Of a stretch of 64,000 nucleotides of DNA, positions 36,596-46,035 are shown one piece after another; the first letter of the stretch is position 1; every line of letters begins with the position of its first letter. The stretch is taken from the NCBI RefSeq assembly GCF_014646355.1, contig NZ_BMNH01000008.1, forward strand, positions 111,280 to 175,279, in the 5' to 3' direction. The position numbers were made by a program, and so were the translations under genes. This stretch comes from Nonomuraea cavernae. GTDB lineage: Bacteria > Actinomycetota > Actinomycetes > Streptosporangiales > Streptosporangiaceae. The notes beneath the pieces are model-generated. The model saw only the letters and a list, made by a program, of their open reading frames with translations. It ran no database searches and was not told where the DNA came from.

Positions 36596-37066
36596 GTGAG
36601 TACGAGTCATGCGGACGCGGTCACGTTCTCTGATTTGTCTAGGAACCCCCGTGCCGTCGCAGAGCGTGCGGTACGCCTAGGGCGTGTGCGTGTAACCCAT
36701 CGTGACGCTGCCGATTTCTACCTGACTGCGGCAGACCGTGAGGAGGAGCGCGATCGGACGCTGGCCACTGCGTCCCGGCTATTCCTTGCCCTGATCAAGC
36801 ATGCCCCCACTGCGCGTGCGTTGGTTCTGGCCATGCCGGACGTCTTTCCCTGGGTGCGTCACCTTTCCCCGGATGAGCTTCGCGCCTTCACCTTGGAACT
36901 GGTTGAGGCGCTCTCCGATGCGGCCGAGCTGGATGTCGATGCCACTACCCAAGACGTCATAGCGGGCTGGCGGGCCACTGCCAGAATCAAGGCAGATCCT
37001 GCGCAATACGCCGAGGCTCGTAAGGCCACGAGCGGTGACTTCGGGCCGGTTCAGGTCTCCGCGTGA
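36596..37066 (+). CDS. Phd/prevent-host-death-like antitoxin
   Basis: A 156-aa protein. Residues 6-45 match the Phd/YefM N-terminal pattern: VTFSDLSRNPRAVAERA, then RVRVTHRDAADFYLT. The rest is helical with a C-terminal AGWRATARIKADPAQYAEAR region that in such antitoxins contacts the toxin. GTG start at 36596; longer starts would run into the rep fragment. A perfect-ish inverted repeat (ATCAGA/TTCTGAT) lies just upstream. The stop overlaps the toxin start as GTGA. The toxin is broken, so this is an orphan antitoxin. Confidence 0.75.
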   Translation: MSTSHADAVTFSDLSRNPRAVAERAVRLGRVRVTHRDAADFYLTAADREEERDRTLATASRLFLALIKHAPTARALVLAMPDVFPWVRHLSPDELRAFTLELVEALSDAAELDVDATTQDVIAGWRATARIKADPAQYAEARKATSGDFGPVQVSA

Positions 37067-37396
37067 GCCCGAAGCGTGGAGACCGGGTGACGGTGCCGCC
37101 TCCTGATGACCAATGGGATGTTCGATTCGGTACCAGCGAGGCTGTGCGGGGTTGGGAAGAGCTGTGCCGCCACGCCTTGGCCAATACACGGCGATGCTTC
37201 GAGTGCCTGCGGATTGATCCTCGCATCAGCGCGGGTCATGATCGGCAACATCGTCTACGTGGTGACCTTGCGACTCATCGTCACAACGGCAAGGAGCTGG
37301 AGCAGCGGCGGCCGTGTGCGCTACGTCATTGATGACGACAGTCGTACTGTCTGGGTGATCTACGCCTCACCTCGACACCCAAAGGACACTGAGTAA
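37063..37396 (+). pseudogene. RelE/ParE-like toxin with internal deletion
   Basis: The GTG frame starts SPKRGDRVTVPPPDDQWD, then RFGTSEAVRGWEELCRHA and HRLRGDLATHRHNGKELEQ, and then fails. The continuation, GGRVRYVIDDDSRTVWVIYA with ending SPRHPKDTE, is in another frame right after LEQ. Homologues carry about seven residues (of the type WQYEVTS) at that point. An out-of-frame deletion of about 20 nt is the simplest cause. The total length (334 nt) is not a multiple of three. The product would lack its C-terminal active region. Confidence 0.75.
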
Positions 37397-37426
37397 GCGG
37401 TTTTGCTGCGTGAAGCCGAGTGCTAG

Positions 37427-37522
37427 CACCAGCAATATCTGTGGAAGAACCCGAACGGATACTGCGGAATCGGCGGCACCGTGGTTTCCTGTCCGGCGGG
37501 CGTTGCTCCCGCTGGTGACTGA
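37427..37522 (+). pseudogene. msrA 3' fragment
   Basis: The frame reads [17 protein letters not shown] and then [14 protein letters not shown] with a stop. It matches the C-terminal 31 residues of MsrA, and of the intact gene at 33.1-33.8 kb. Nucleotide differences are spread over the fragment, so it derives from a diverged second msrA and is not a recent copy. A TAG directly precedes it. No other part of that gene remains here. Confidence 0.8.
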
Positions 37523-37543
37523 GCAGGGCTGTCTTCGTCAGGT

Positions 37544-37909
37544 CTATGCGCGATGCGTGATCCGCAGGACGTGGGTGAGGGCGTCGACCGCGGCCGGGTA
37601 AGTGTGCTCGCTCGGTGTTCCGTAGCCCACGATGATGCCCTGCGGGTGGTCTCCGGGGGCATGCCAGCGATCGCCCAAGTGCCCCACGCCCACTTCGTCG
37701 GCTGTTGCGGTGTGGAGCACCTGCTGCTCGGTGGGCCCTCCTGCCGGCAAGCTGATCAGGACGTGCAGGCCGGCGGCGATCCCGTGGACGGAGAAACCGG
37801 TCGGCAGGCGTCCCGGCTGAGCCTGGAGGCGGGACAGCAGCAGGTCGCGCCAGCGTTGGTAGCGCGCCGGTCCGGCTCGACCCCTACGGTCCGGCTCCTG
37901 GGTGATCAA
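37544..37909 (-). pseudogene. MocR/PdxR-type GntR regulator, C-terminal fragment
   Basis: The 121-aa frame holds the end of an aminotransferase-like regulator: RYQRWRDLLLSRL, VHGIAAGLHVLISLP, HAPGDHPQGIIVGYGTPSE and a last helix. The GntR winged helix and the PLP lysine region of a normal 450-aa protein are absent. The apparent start is not a real N-terminus. The fragment ends about 40 bp before the sigma factor gene. Confidence 0.75.
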
Positions 37910-37948
37910 GTCATCGTTACGTCGAACCTCAAGGACTCCCCGCGACCC

Positions 37949-39195
<1,247 letters not shown>

Positions 39196-39199
<4 letters not shown>

Positions 39200-39531
39200 A
39201 TCTCCATACCGGCCGAGTCCATCAGCGGTCGTATCTCCACGCCGCCGAGACCGCCCGCTATCAGGGTGGCCAGCTCCACGGCGCGCGCCCGGCTCTCACA
39301 GTCCACCACGTACTGGCCGACGACCTGATCGGAGGTCTGGAGGTACGGGCCCTCGGTCACCGTCACCACGCCGTCCCGAGCCCGTGCGACCGCGCTGATG
39401 GACGGATCGGCGAACGCGTGGGCACTGATCAGCTCTCCCGCCTGCCCGGCCGCGGCCAGGAACTCCGCATGGTCGAACCCCTCTCCCGGCAGGTCGGCCG
39501 CGGGCAGGTAGAGATTGAGCAGGAACTTCAC
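39196..39531 (-). CDS. YciI/DGPF-family protein
   Basis: A 111-aa dimeric alpha-beta barrel-like protein. The motif appears as TEGPYLQTSDQVVGQYVVDC, a variant of the DGPF motif. Start MKFLLNLYLP. It overlaps the sigma gene as GTGA and follows the other YciI gene by 7 bp, so the three form one operon. The catalytic function of DGPF proteins is unknown. Confidence 0.88.
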
Positions 39532-39538
39532 CGTGTGC

Positions 39539-39907
39539 TCAGCCGTCCGCCGTGCCCGCGTAGATCACCGGTCGCACCTCGATGCCCAGGCCCTCGACGC
39601 CGGCGTCCGGGATGAGCGCGGCCAGCTCCAGGGCGCGCTCCCGGCTGTCGCACTCCACCAGGTAGTAGCCGCCGAGGTACTCCTTGGCCTCAAGGTAGGG
39701 CCCGTCCGTCACCGCCGCTACGCCGCCCCGGACCTTGACCACAGCGCTCTGCGAGGGGTCGGCCAGCGCGACGGTGCTGATCATCTCCCCGGACCTCTTG
39801 ATGGTCTCCATGAACGGGCCGTGGCCGTTCATCACCTCGTTGCGCTCCTCGTCGGTCAGCGCGTCCCAGATCTGCGGGTTGGCATGCATGATCAACATGA
39901 ACTTCAC
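39539..39907 (-). CDS. YciI/DGPF-family protein
   Basis: A 122-aa protein with the canonical VTDGPYLEAKEYLGGYYLVE motif (residues 66-84) and an N-terminal MKFMLIMHANPQIW-type start. The GTG at 39907 has GAAGGAGA six to seven nt upstream. It is first in the operon with its paralogue and the ECF42-like sigma factor, which is expected to control this promoter; I cannot identify the -35/-10 boxes. Confidence 0.9.
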   Translation of the reverse strand: MKFMLIMHANPQIWDALTDEERNEVMNGHGPFMETIKRSGEMISTVALADPSQSAVVKVRGGVAAVTDGPYLEAKEYLGGYYLVECDSRERALELAALIPDAGVEGLGIEVRPVIYAGTADG

Positions 39908-40118
39908 TAGTCGTCTCCTTCGACGGCCGGATGGCGCTCCTGAAGGCGCCGTTCTCCCTGAGGTCGGAGCCGGTGCCGCATTCTTGCGGCGCCGGACCGT
40001 ACGAGTCTCCGACCGTTCGCACCGCCCGCGACGTGCGCCGGGGATCCATATTGACTTTAATCGTTTCTAATGAAAGTTTGTTTATCTGGTCAAAAGGTCG
40101 GGTGCGCCGGAGGCGGGT
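39908..40118. other. Intergenic region with AT-rich patch
   Basis: This 211-bp gap holds the divergent promoters of the YciI operon and the DUF1772 gene. A strikingly AT-rich stretch at 40050-40090 includes TTGACTTTAATCG and may hold a -35-like TTGACT. A hairpin-like GCCGCATTCTTGCGGC lies near 39972-39990. No ORF is supported. Confidence 0.4.
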
Positions 40119-40595
40119 ATGCGCGTCGTGCTGCTGGAGGTCGCTCGTACGGGTGCGACGTTACTGCTCGGCCTGTTCGCCGGCGGGCTCGTGTTCACCG
40201 TGCTGGCCCCATCGCTACGTTCCCTGCCCGGATCCGCGTACGTGCGCTACTGGCAGGCGCTCAACACCGACTACCGCCGCGCCATGCCGGTGCTCCTGCT
40301 CACCTGCCTCGTCCTGCTCCTGGCGACCTGTGTCGCGTCCTACCCGCGCGGCCGACTCGGCTTCTGGCTCGTGGTCGCCGCCACGCTGCTCCTGGTGGCC
40401 ACGATCGCGCTCACCCTGACCGCGTTGGATCCGCTCAACCAGTTGGCCGACTCCTGGGACGCCGATCGGCCGCCGGCCGGTTGGGCGGACGTCCGCCTGC
40501 GCTGGTGGACGCTGCATCTGGTCCGTACGGCGATGGCGACCCTGGGCTTCGTCGCGCTCCTGATCGCCCAGGTGGTCGACAGGGCGGGAGGCTAG
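40119..40595 (+). CDS. DUF1772 membrane protein
   Basis: A 158-aa protein with four predicted helices (about 8-28, 58-75, 82-102 and 133-153). The YVRYWQALNTDYRRAMPVLL segment and the WWTLHLVRTAMATLGF end match the DUF1772/anthrone-oxygenase-like family. Function in this context is unknown. Its stop is followed by a relic of an antitoxin gene. Confidence 0.8.
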   Translation: MRVVLLEVARTGATLLLGLFAGGLVFTVLAPSLRSLPGSAYVRYWQALNTDYRRAMPVLLLTCLVLLLATCVASYPRGRLGFWLVVAATLLLVATIALTLTALDPLNQLADSWDADRPPAGWADVRLRWWTLHLVRTAMATLGFVALLIAQVVDRAGG

Positions 40596-40597
40596 GC

Positions 40598-40740
40598 AAG
40601 GCGCTCTCCGATGCCGTCGGCGTCGAATGCGGGAGGTCATCACCGGTTGGCGGGCACCTGCTCGAACCAAGACCGACCCTGAGCAGTACGCCCAGGCTCG
40701 CCAGGCCACAAGCGGTGACTCCAGGCGGGCCGGGCCCCAT
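40598..40740 (+). pseudogene. Second Phd-like antitoxin, C-terminal relic
   Basis: The stretch reads KALSDAVGVE in one frame and then EVITGWRAPARTKTDPEQ with YAQARQATSGD in another. These align with EALSDAAELDVD and DVIAGWRATARIKADPAQYA of the antitoxin at 36.6-37.1 kb. A frameshifting deletion separates the two parts, and no N-terminal half or toxin is seen. It is a decayed paralogue of the same family, 3.5 kb away. Confidence 0.7.
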
Positions 40741-40790
40741 CAACCGTTCGGTGGATGTCGAAGGAGTCGCCTGCCGATGATTCTTTGAGC

Positions 40791-41507
40791 ATGACAGCCA
40801 TCGAGATGGACGGCCTCCGGAAAAGCTACAAAGGCGGCAACGCGGTAGACGGCGTTTCCCTGAAGGTGGAGCGAGGGGAGATCTTCGGGATCGCCGGACC
40901 CAACGGAGCAGGGAAGACCACGATCGTGGAGTGCGCGTCGGGGTTGCGACGGCGAGACGGCGGCACCCTGCGCGTGCTGGGTCTGGACCCGCAGAGCGAC
41001 CGGCGCGAGCTGCTGCAGCGCATCGGCGTCCAACTGCAGGAGGCGGCCCTGCCTGACGCGATCAAGGTCGATGAGGCGTTACGGATGTATGCCTCCCTCT
41101 ACACCAAGCCCGCCGACTGGCGAGAACTCATGGGCGAGTGGGGGCTGACGGACAAGAGACGTGCCAGCTTCGCGAGCCTGTCCGGCGGCTGGAAGCAGCG
41201 GTTGTTCATCGCGCTGGCCCTGGTCGGCAACCCGGAACTCGTCTTCCTCGACGAGCTCACCACGGGCCTGGATCCCTCTGCTCGCCGTACGACCTGGGGC
41301 CTGATCCGCGAGATGCGCGAGCGCGGGATCACCGTCGTGCTGGTCACCCATTTCATGGACGAGGCGGAGGCACTGTGCGACCGCATCGCGATCATCGACC
41401 GGGGCCGAGTCATCGCCGAGGGCAGCCCGCGCGAGCTGATCACGCAGGGACGATCCGATTCGCTGGAGGACGCGTACTTCGCGCTGACCGGAAGGGGAAC
41501 GGCATGA
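40791..41507 (+). CDS. ABC transporter ATP-binding protein
   Basis: A 238-aa ATPase of the ABC-2 exporter type. Walker A is GPNGAGKTT, the signature is LSGGWKQRL, Walker B is LVFLDELTTG and the H-loop is VTHFMDEAEALCD. The signature has Trp where Gln/Met is usual. Start ATG at 40791. It overlaps the permease as ATGA, and the two-component pair directly follows, so the exporter is probably controlled by that pair. Confidence 0.95.
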   Translation: MTAIEMDGLRKSYKGGNAVDGVSLKVERGEIFGIAGPNGAGKTTIVECASGLRRRDGGTLRVLGLDPQSDRRELLQRIGVQLQEAALPDAIKVDEALRMYASLYTKPADWRELMGEWGLTDKRRASFASLSGGWKQRLFIALALVGNPELVFLDELTTGLDPSARRTTWGLIREMRERGITVVLVTHFMDEAEALCDRIAIIDRGRVIAEGSPRELITQGRSDSLEDAYFALTGRGTA

Positions 41508-42226
41508 ACGGCATCACGAACGTCATCGCCGTCGAGCTGAAGCTGATCATGCGTGATCCGATGTCGGCGTTCTTCGCCCTGGCCTTCCCGTTGATCATGC
41601 TGTGGGTCAAGTTGCGCACCGGCAAACCGCTGCCGGGCGGGTTGCCGGCCGTCGACGCCACCGTGCCGATGCTGAGCGTCTTCGTCATCGGTCTCGCCGC
41701 GCTGGTCATCCTCCCCGCCACACTCGCCGGGTACAGAGAACGCCGGGTGCTGAAGCGGCTGCGCGCCACCCCTGCCTCACCCACCCTGCTGTTCGGCGCC
41801 CAGTGGGTGGCTCACATGCTGCTGGCCGCGCTCGGGACGATGCTGTTGATCGTCGTAGGGCTGATCGGCTACGGGCTCACGGCGCCGGCGAACGTGGGGG
41901 GAGTTCTCCTGGCGTGGACACTCGGTGCGCTGAGCCTCAGCTCCATCGGCCTCCTCGTCGGCGGGCTCGTTCCCAGTGGTCGCGCCGCGACGGTGGTCGG
42001 GCTCGGCCTCTTCTTTCCGATGGGCTTCCTCTCCGGCGCGATCATCCCCCGCGAGACCATGTCCGAGTCGATGCGGGCCATCGGCGACCTGACCCCCATG
42101 GCCCCCGCGGTCCGGGCGATCCGCGACGGCTGGGTCGGCGATGCGATGTCCCCGGTTACCCTGGGCCTCATGGCCGCGATCTTCGTCGTCGCCGGCGGCG
42201 TCGCCGTCAGGGCGTTTCGGTGGTAG
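41504..42226 (+). CDS. ABC-2 type transporter permease
   Basis: A 240-aa membrane protein with six predicted helices. It shows the ABC-2 layout, with YRERRVLKRLRATPAS, the typical coupling-helix region, near residue 75. It pairs with the preceding ATPase as a drug or small-molecule exporter half-unit; the substrate is unknown. Its last codons overlap the GTG start of the sensor kinase. Confidence 0.93.
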   Translation: MNGITNVIAVELKLIMRDPMSAFFALAFPLIMLWVKLRTGKPLPGGLPAVDATVPMLSVFVIGLAALVILPATLAGYRERRVLKRLRATPASPTLLFGAQWVAHMLLAALGTMLLIVVGLIGYGLTAPANVGGVLLAWTLGALSLSSIGLLVGGLVPSGRAATVVGLGLFFPMGFLSGAIIPRETMSESMRAIGDLTPMAPAVRAIRDGWVGDAMSPVTLGLMAAIFVVAGGVAVRAFRW

Positions 42227-43458
42227 CCACCGATGACCCTGCCGCCTCGCGCTGGGATCGTGTCCGGCCCGTCCTGCCGTACCTCTTCATCCTGCTTCCG
42301 GCGGTCTTCGCGTTGGTGCGGGACTGGAGGCCGGAGGTGCCGGCCCTGGTGTTGGCCGCCGGCGTCTGGCACTGGTTCATGGTCACCTCGCGTCCTGGCC
42401 GGATCGAGAGGCCGGTGATGCTGATCGCTTACTTCATCGTGATGCTCGCCGTCATCGGGACGCTGATCAGAATCGACACGCTGTTCACGGTGACGGCCGT
42501 GGCGATGTTCATCCAGTCCTTCACCCTGATCTCCGGTTGGTGGGCGTACGCGGGGGTGGTCGCGACGGCCGGTGTGCTGGTCGTCGCTCGCCCTGAGCAA
42601 GGGCGGACCCCGAGCCAGATGCTCTTCTCCTTCCTCGTCGCGCTGCTGGTCGCCTCCGCGATCGGCCTGGTCGGCCAGGCCATCCGCGATCAGAACGAGA
42701 ACCGCAAGGTGATGATCACGCAGTTGCGGGAGGCCGGCGCCAAGCTGGCCGCGCTCGCGGAGGAGAACGCGAACCTGCAGGCCCAGCTACTGACGAGCGC
42801 TCGTGAGGCCGGCGTGCTCGAGGAGCGGCAGCGCATGGCCAGGGAGATCCACGACACCATCGCGCAGGGCCTGACCGGCATCCTCACCCAGCTCGAAGCC
42901 GCCGACGACGCGATCGATGACACCCCAGCCGTCCGCTCGCGACTGAGGACGGTGCGCACCCTGGCCAGGGAGAGCCTGAACGAAGCCCGACGATCGGTTC
43001 AGGCGCTGCGTCCGGCGCCGCTGGACGAGGCCCAGCTCGCCACCGCCCTGCACGGCATCGCCGCGAGCTGGTCGCGGACTTCCGGCTTACCCGCCTCCGT
43101 GTCGGTCACGGGCGACCCCCGGCCGCTGCACGGGGAGGTGGAGATCACCTTGCTGCGGGTGGCGCAGGAGGCGCTGACCAACGTCGGCAAGCACGCCTCG
43201 GCCACCCGGGTCGGCCTCACCCTGTCGTACATGGAGGATGTCGTGGCGTTGGACGTCCGTGATGACGGGGCGGGCTTCGCTCTTGGGGCGAACCCGTCGA
43301 ACGCGGGCGGCTTCGGGCTCGTCGCGATGCGTCAGCGGGTGATCCGGCTGGCCGGCGACTTCGAGATCGAGACCGCCCCCGGCCAGGGAACGGGAATCTC
43401 CGCCACCATTCCAGCCATCCCGGCCGACTCGGATTCGGGATCGTCCGACCACTCCTGA
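42220..43458 (+). CDS. NarL-type sensor histidine kinase
   Basis: A 412-aa kinase. About five hydrophobic helices (residues 15-150) form a membrane sensor with no large outer loop. A coiled coil (about 160-195) and the HisKA_3 dimerisation domain with phosphorylatable H211 in REIHDTIAQGL follow. The HATPase domain has QEALTNVGKHA and DDGAGF. The GTG at 42220 overlaps the permease end; no good Shine-Dalgarno is visible. Partner regulator follows 15 bp downstream. Confidence 0.93.
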   Translation: MVATDDPAASRWDRVRPVLPYLFILLPAVFALVRDWRPEVPALVLAAGVWHWFMVTSRPGRIERPVMLIAYFIVMLAVIGTLIRIDTLFTVTAVAMFIQSFTLISGWWAYAGVVATAGVLVVARPEQGRTPSQMLFSFLVALLVASAIGLVGQAIRDQNENRKVMITQLREAGAKLAALAEENANLQAQLLTSAREAGVLEERQRMAREIHDTIAQGLTGILTQLEAADDAIDDTPAVRSRLRTVRTLARESLNEARRSVQALRPAPLDEAQLATALHGIAASWSRTSGLPASVSVTGDPRPLHGEVEITLLRVAQEALTNVGKHASATRVGLTLSYMEDVVALDVRDDGAGFALGANPSNAGGFGLVAMRQRVIRLAGDFEIETAPGQGTGISATIPAIPADSDSGSSDHS

Positions 43459-43473
43459 AACGTGTGGTGAGAT

Positions 43474-44160
43474 ATGCCGATTCGTATGATCATCGTGGAT
43501 GACCACCCAGTCGTCCGGGACGGGCTGCGTGGGATCTTCGCCGACGACGACGCCTTCGAGGTCGTCGGCGAGGCGGCTGACGGGCCGGAGGCACTCGTGG
43601 TGGCCCTGCGGACCGATCCCGATGTCGTGCTCATGGACCTGCGGATGCCGAAGATGAGCGGGGCGGAGGTCATCCGCCGACTCCGCGAACAGACGCCTGG
43701 CATCCATGTGCTGGTCCTGACCACGTTCGACAACGACGCCGACGTCCTGCCCGCGATCGAGCAGGGCGCCACCGGCTATCTGCTCAAGGACACCCCGCGC
43801 GCCGACCTGCGCCGCGCCGTGCGGGCGGCGGCTCGCGGTGAGACGGTGCTGTCCCCCTCCGTAGCCGGCGCGCTGGCGCACCGGGCGCGCACGTCCGAAC
43901 AGCGCACGTCCGAACAGCGCACGTCCGAACAGCGGACACTGAGCCGCCGCGAACTCGAGGTGCTCGGGCTCGTCGCCCGTGGCGCGACCAATCGGGAGGT
44001 CGCCGCGAAACTGTTCATCACCGAGGCGACGGTGAAGACGCATCTGGTGCACCTCTTCGCCAAACTCGAGGTGAACGATCGGGCGGCCGCGGTCGCGGCG
44101 GCTTATGAGACCGGCCTGCTCAAGCCGAGCGCCGATGTTCGCATGGGGGACAGCGGTTGA
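43474..44160 (+). CDS. NarL/LuxR-family response regulator
   Basis: A 228-aa regulator. The receiver domain has phosphoacceptor D55 in VVLMDLRMP, and the C-terminal LuxR HTH is LSRRELEVLGLVARGATNRE. The linker carries three exact 15-bp repeats that encode RTSEQ three times. It is the partner of the kinase upstream and likely acts on the ABC exporter genes. Confidence 0.94.
   Translation: MPIRMIIVDDHPVVRDGLRGIFADDDAFEVVGEAADGPEALVVALRTDPDVVLMDLRMPKMSGAEVIRRLREQTPGIHVLVLTTFDNDADVLPAIEQGATGYLLKDTPRADLRRAVRAAARGETVLSPSVAGALAHRARTSEQRTSEQRTSEQRTLSRRELEVLGLVARGATNREVAAKLFITEATVKTHLVHLFAKLEVNDRAAAVAAAYETGLLKPSADVRMGDSG
43888..43932 (+). repeat. Three exact 15-bp repeats in the response-regulator linker
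   Basis: CGCACGTCCGAACAG occurs three times in tandem at 43888, 43903 and 43918 without a mismatch. It adds RTSEQ units to the flexible linker between receiver and HTH. The identity suggests recent expansion, with copy number likely to vary between strains. Confidence 0.9.
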
Positions 44161-44229
44161 ACAACTGTCGCGATCTTCGCGGCGGCGGTGTCGGCAGGGA
44201 TGGCCTCTCGACCCGACGGCACGGTGACC

Positions 44230-44264
44230 GCTCGCGATCTCACGCGTCGCCGGGAGTCGCGAGC
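44230..44264. terminator. Hairpin between convergent response-regulator genes
   Basis: GCTCGCGA and TCGCGAGC form perfect 8-bp arms with a 19-nt loop between the stops of the two convergent regulators. It may terminate both transcripts. There is no U-tract, so the call is tentative. Confidence 0.35.
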
Positions 44265-44274
44265 CCCCGGAGGG

Positions 44275-44928
44275 TCACTCCGTGATGAGACCGGCCTCAT
44301 GGGCGAGGATGGCCGCCTGCACCCGGTTCCTGAGGTCGAGGCGGGTGAGAATCGCGCTGACGTGGCCCTTGATCGTGCCCTCGACCAGGCCCAGCCGGTT
44401 GGCGATCTGGGTGTTGGACAGTCCGGCGCCGAGCAGGGTCAGAACATCGCGTTCCCGGTCGGTCAGTGCCTTCACCTTGGCGCGGGCCGCCGTGGCGCGG
44501 CTGAGTCCGGTGGACCGGAGTTCGCTGATCACCCGCGCTGCCATCTTCGGGGCGAGGTAGGCGCCGCCACCGGCGACCGCATGGACGCCCGCGATCAGTT
44601 CACGCGGATCGCCGGACTTGAGGAGGAAGCCGCGAATGCCGTCGTCGAGTGCCCGAGCCAGGTAGGCATCGTCACCGAAGGTGGTGAGGATGGCCACGGC
44701 GATCGCCGGCGCCGCGCGGATGATCTCGGCGCCGGCGGCCAGGCCGTCGAGGCGGGGCATGCGGATGTCGAGCAGGGCGACGTCGGGCCGGTACGCGAGC
44801 GCGAGTTCGATGGCTTCCCGCCCGTCGCCGGCTTCGGCGATCACCTCGATATCCGGGTCGGTGGTGAGAATGGCACGCACCCCGGCCCGGATCATCACGT
44901 CATCGTCGGCCAGCAGGACCCGGATCAC
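44275..44928 (-). CDS. NarL/LuxR-family response regulator
   Basis: A 217-aa regulator with phosphoacceptor D54 in VALLDIRMP and the LuxR HTH LTDRERDVLTLLGAGLSNTQ. The GTG start (44926-44928) overlaps the stop of its kinase as GTGA. Target genes are unknown, though the serine hydrolase gene upstream of the kinase is a candidate. Confidence 0.94.
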   Translation of the reverse strand: MIRVLLADDDVMIRAGVRAILTTDPDIEVIAEAGDGREAIELALAYRPDVALLDIRMPRLDGLAAGAEIIRAAPAIAVAILTTFGDDAYLARALDDGIRGFLLKSGDPRELIAGVHAVAGGGAYLAPKMAARVISELRSTGLSRATAARAKVKALTDRERDVLTLLGAGLSNTQIANRLGLVEGTIKGHVSAILTRLDLRNRVQAAILAHEAGLITE

Positions 44929-46022
44929 GACGCACCCGTGTGCGGGAGCGTGGCCACGATCTCGAACTCGTGGTCCCGTGGCCCGGCTTGGAGGGTTCCG
45001 CCGACGAGCCGCACCTGCTCGCGTAGTCCCACCAGGCCGGTGCGTCCTCCGGTGCCCCGCCGCGCGTCCGGTGGCAGACCGTTGGTGATGGTGACCACCG
45101 TGGTGTCGTCCTCGGTCGCCAGTCGCACTCGCACCGCAGCCCCCGCCGCATGCTTCGCGGCGTTGGTCAGCGCCTCCTGGACGACGTGGTGGGCGGCCCG
45201 GCCGATCATCGGCGGGAGGCGCCGTACGCCGTGCCACTCCAGGGAGGCCGCCAAGCCGGACCGCACGGCCCGGTCGACGAGGTCGTCGATGCGATCCTCC
45301 GAGACCGGGTGCAGGGGCGAGGGCTCGCCGTCGCGCATCAAGGTGAGGATCTCGGCCAGCCGTTCGGTCGCCAGCCCGGCGTCGGCTCGCAGCCGCGCGA
45401 CCGCCGCCCGATGGCGCTCACTGAGCTCGGGAGCCATCTCAAGCGCTCCGGCCCGCAGCGCCAGCAGGCTCAGCTCGTGCCCGAGCGTGTCGTGCATGTC
45501 GCGGGCGATGCGGTTCCGCTCCTGCAGGCGGGCACGCTCGGTGGCCATGGCGGCCGCCTCGGTCTGCTGACGGATGGACCGGCCCAGCACCCACGGCAGG
45601 ACCACCGTCAGGACGAGCAGCAACCCGGCGCTCCACACGTCACCCGTGATCAGGCCGAGCGGGACGTACAGCGTCGCCCCCACCGCGAACACCACCAGTG
45701 CGGGAGCCGATCGGGGCATCCGCCGGCCGGCCAGGAGGCTGATCACGAAGATCGCTCCACCGACCGCGGCGCTCCACACAGGTACGGCGTCGCGCATGCC
45801 CAGCGCCGTCGCGATGCTGGTGGCCGCGCACACCCCCAGCGAGATCACCGGGTAGGTCCCGAGCAGTGCCACGGCCGCGATCGGCGCCAGCAGGGCACCC
45901 GCCCACGCCCATGGCGGCAACTCGGCGTAGGACAGCGCGATGACGATCAGCAGTGCCGCCAGCACGGTCAGTGCCCACGGCGGGGCGGGTGACCTCGCCG
46001 ACCAGCCGCGAGCGTGATCCAT
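44925..46022 (-). CDS. NarL-type sensor histidine kinase
   Basis: A 365-aa kinase. Four to six hydrophobic helices (about 15-150) are followed by HisKA_3 with H177 in RDMHDTLGHELSLLALR. The HATPase domain has QEALTNAAKHAAG, and the C-terminal GLVGLREQVRLVGG segment is typical. I chose the ATG at 46022, which begins just before the first helix; GTG codons 3 and 12 nt upstream are alternatives. It lies 13 bp after the serine hydrolase stop. Confidence 0.92.
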   Translation of the reverse strand: MDHARGWSARSPAPPWALTVLAALLIVIALSYAELPPWAWAGALLAPIAAVALLGTYPVISLGVCAATSIATALGMRDAVPVWSAAVGGAIFVISLLAGRRMPRSAPALVVFAVGATLYVPLGLITGDVWSAGLLLVLTVVLPWVLGRSIRQQTEAAAMATERARLQERNRIARDMHDTLGHELSLLALRAGALEMAPELSERHRAAVARLRADAGLATERLAEILTLMRDGEPSPLHPVSEDRIDDLVDRAVRSGLAASLEWHGVRRLPPMIGRAAHHVVQEALTNAAKHAAGAAVRVRLATEDDTTVVTITNGLPPDARRGTGGRTGLVGLREQVRLVGGTLQAGPRDHEFEIVATLPHTGAS

Positions 46023-46035
46023 CACGGCACTGACC

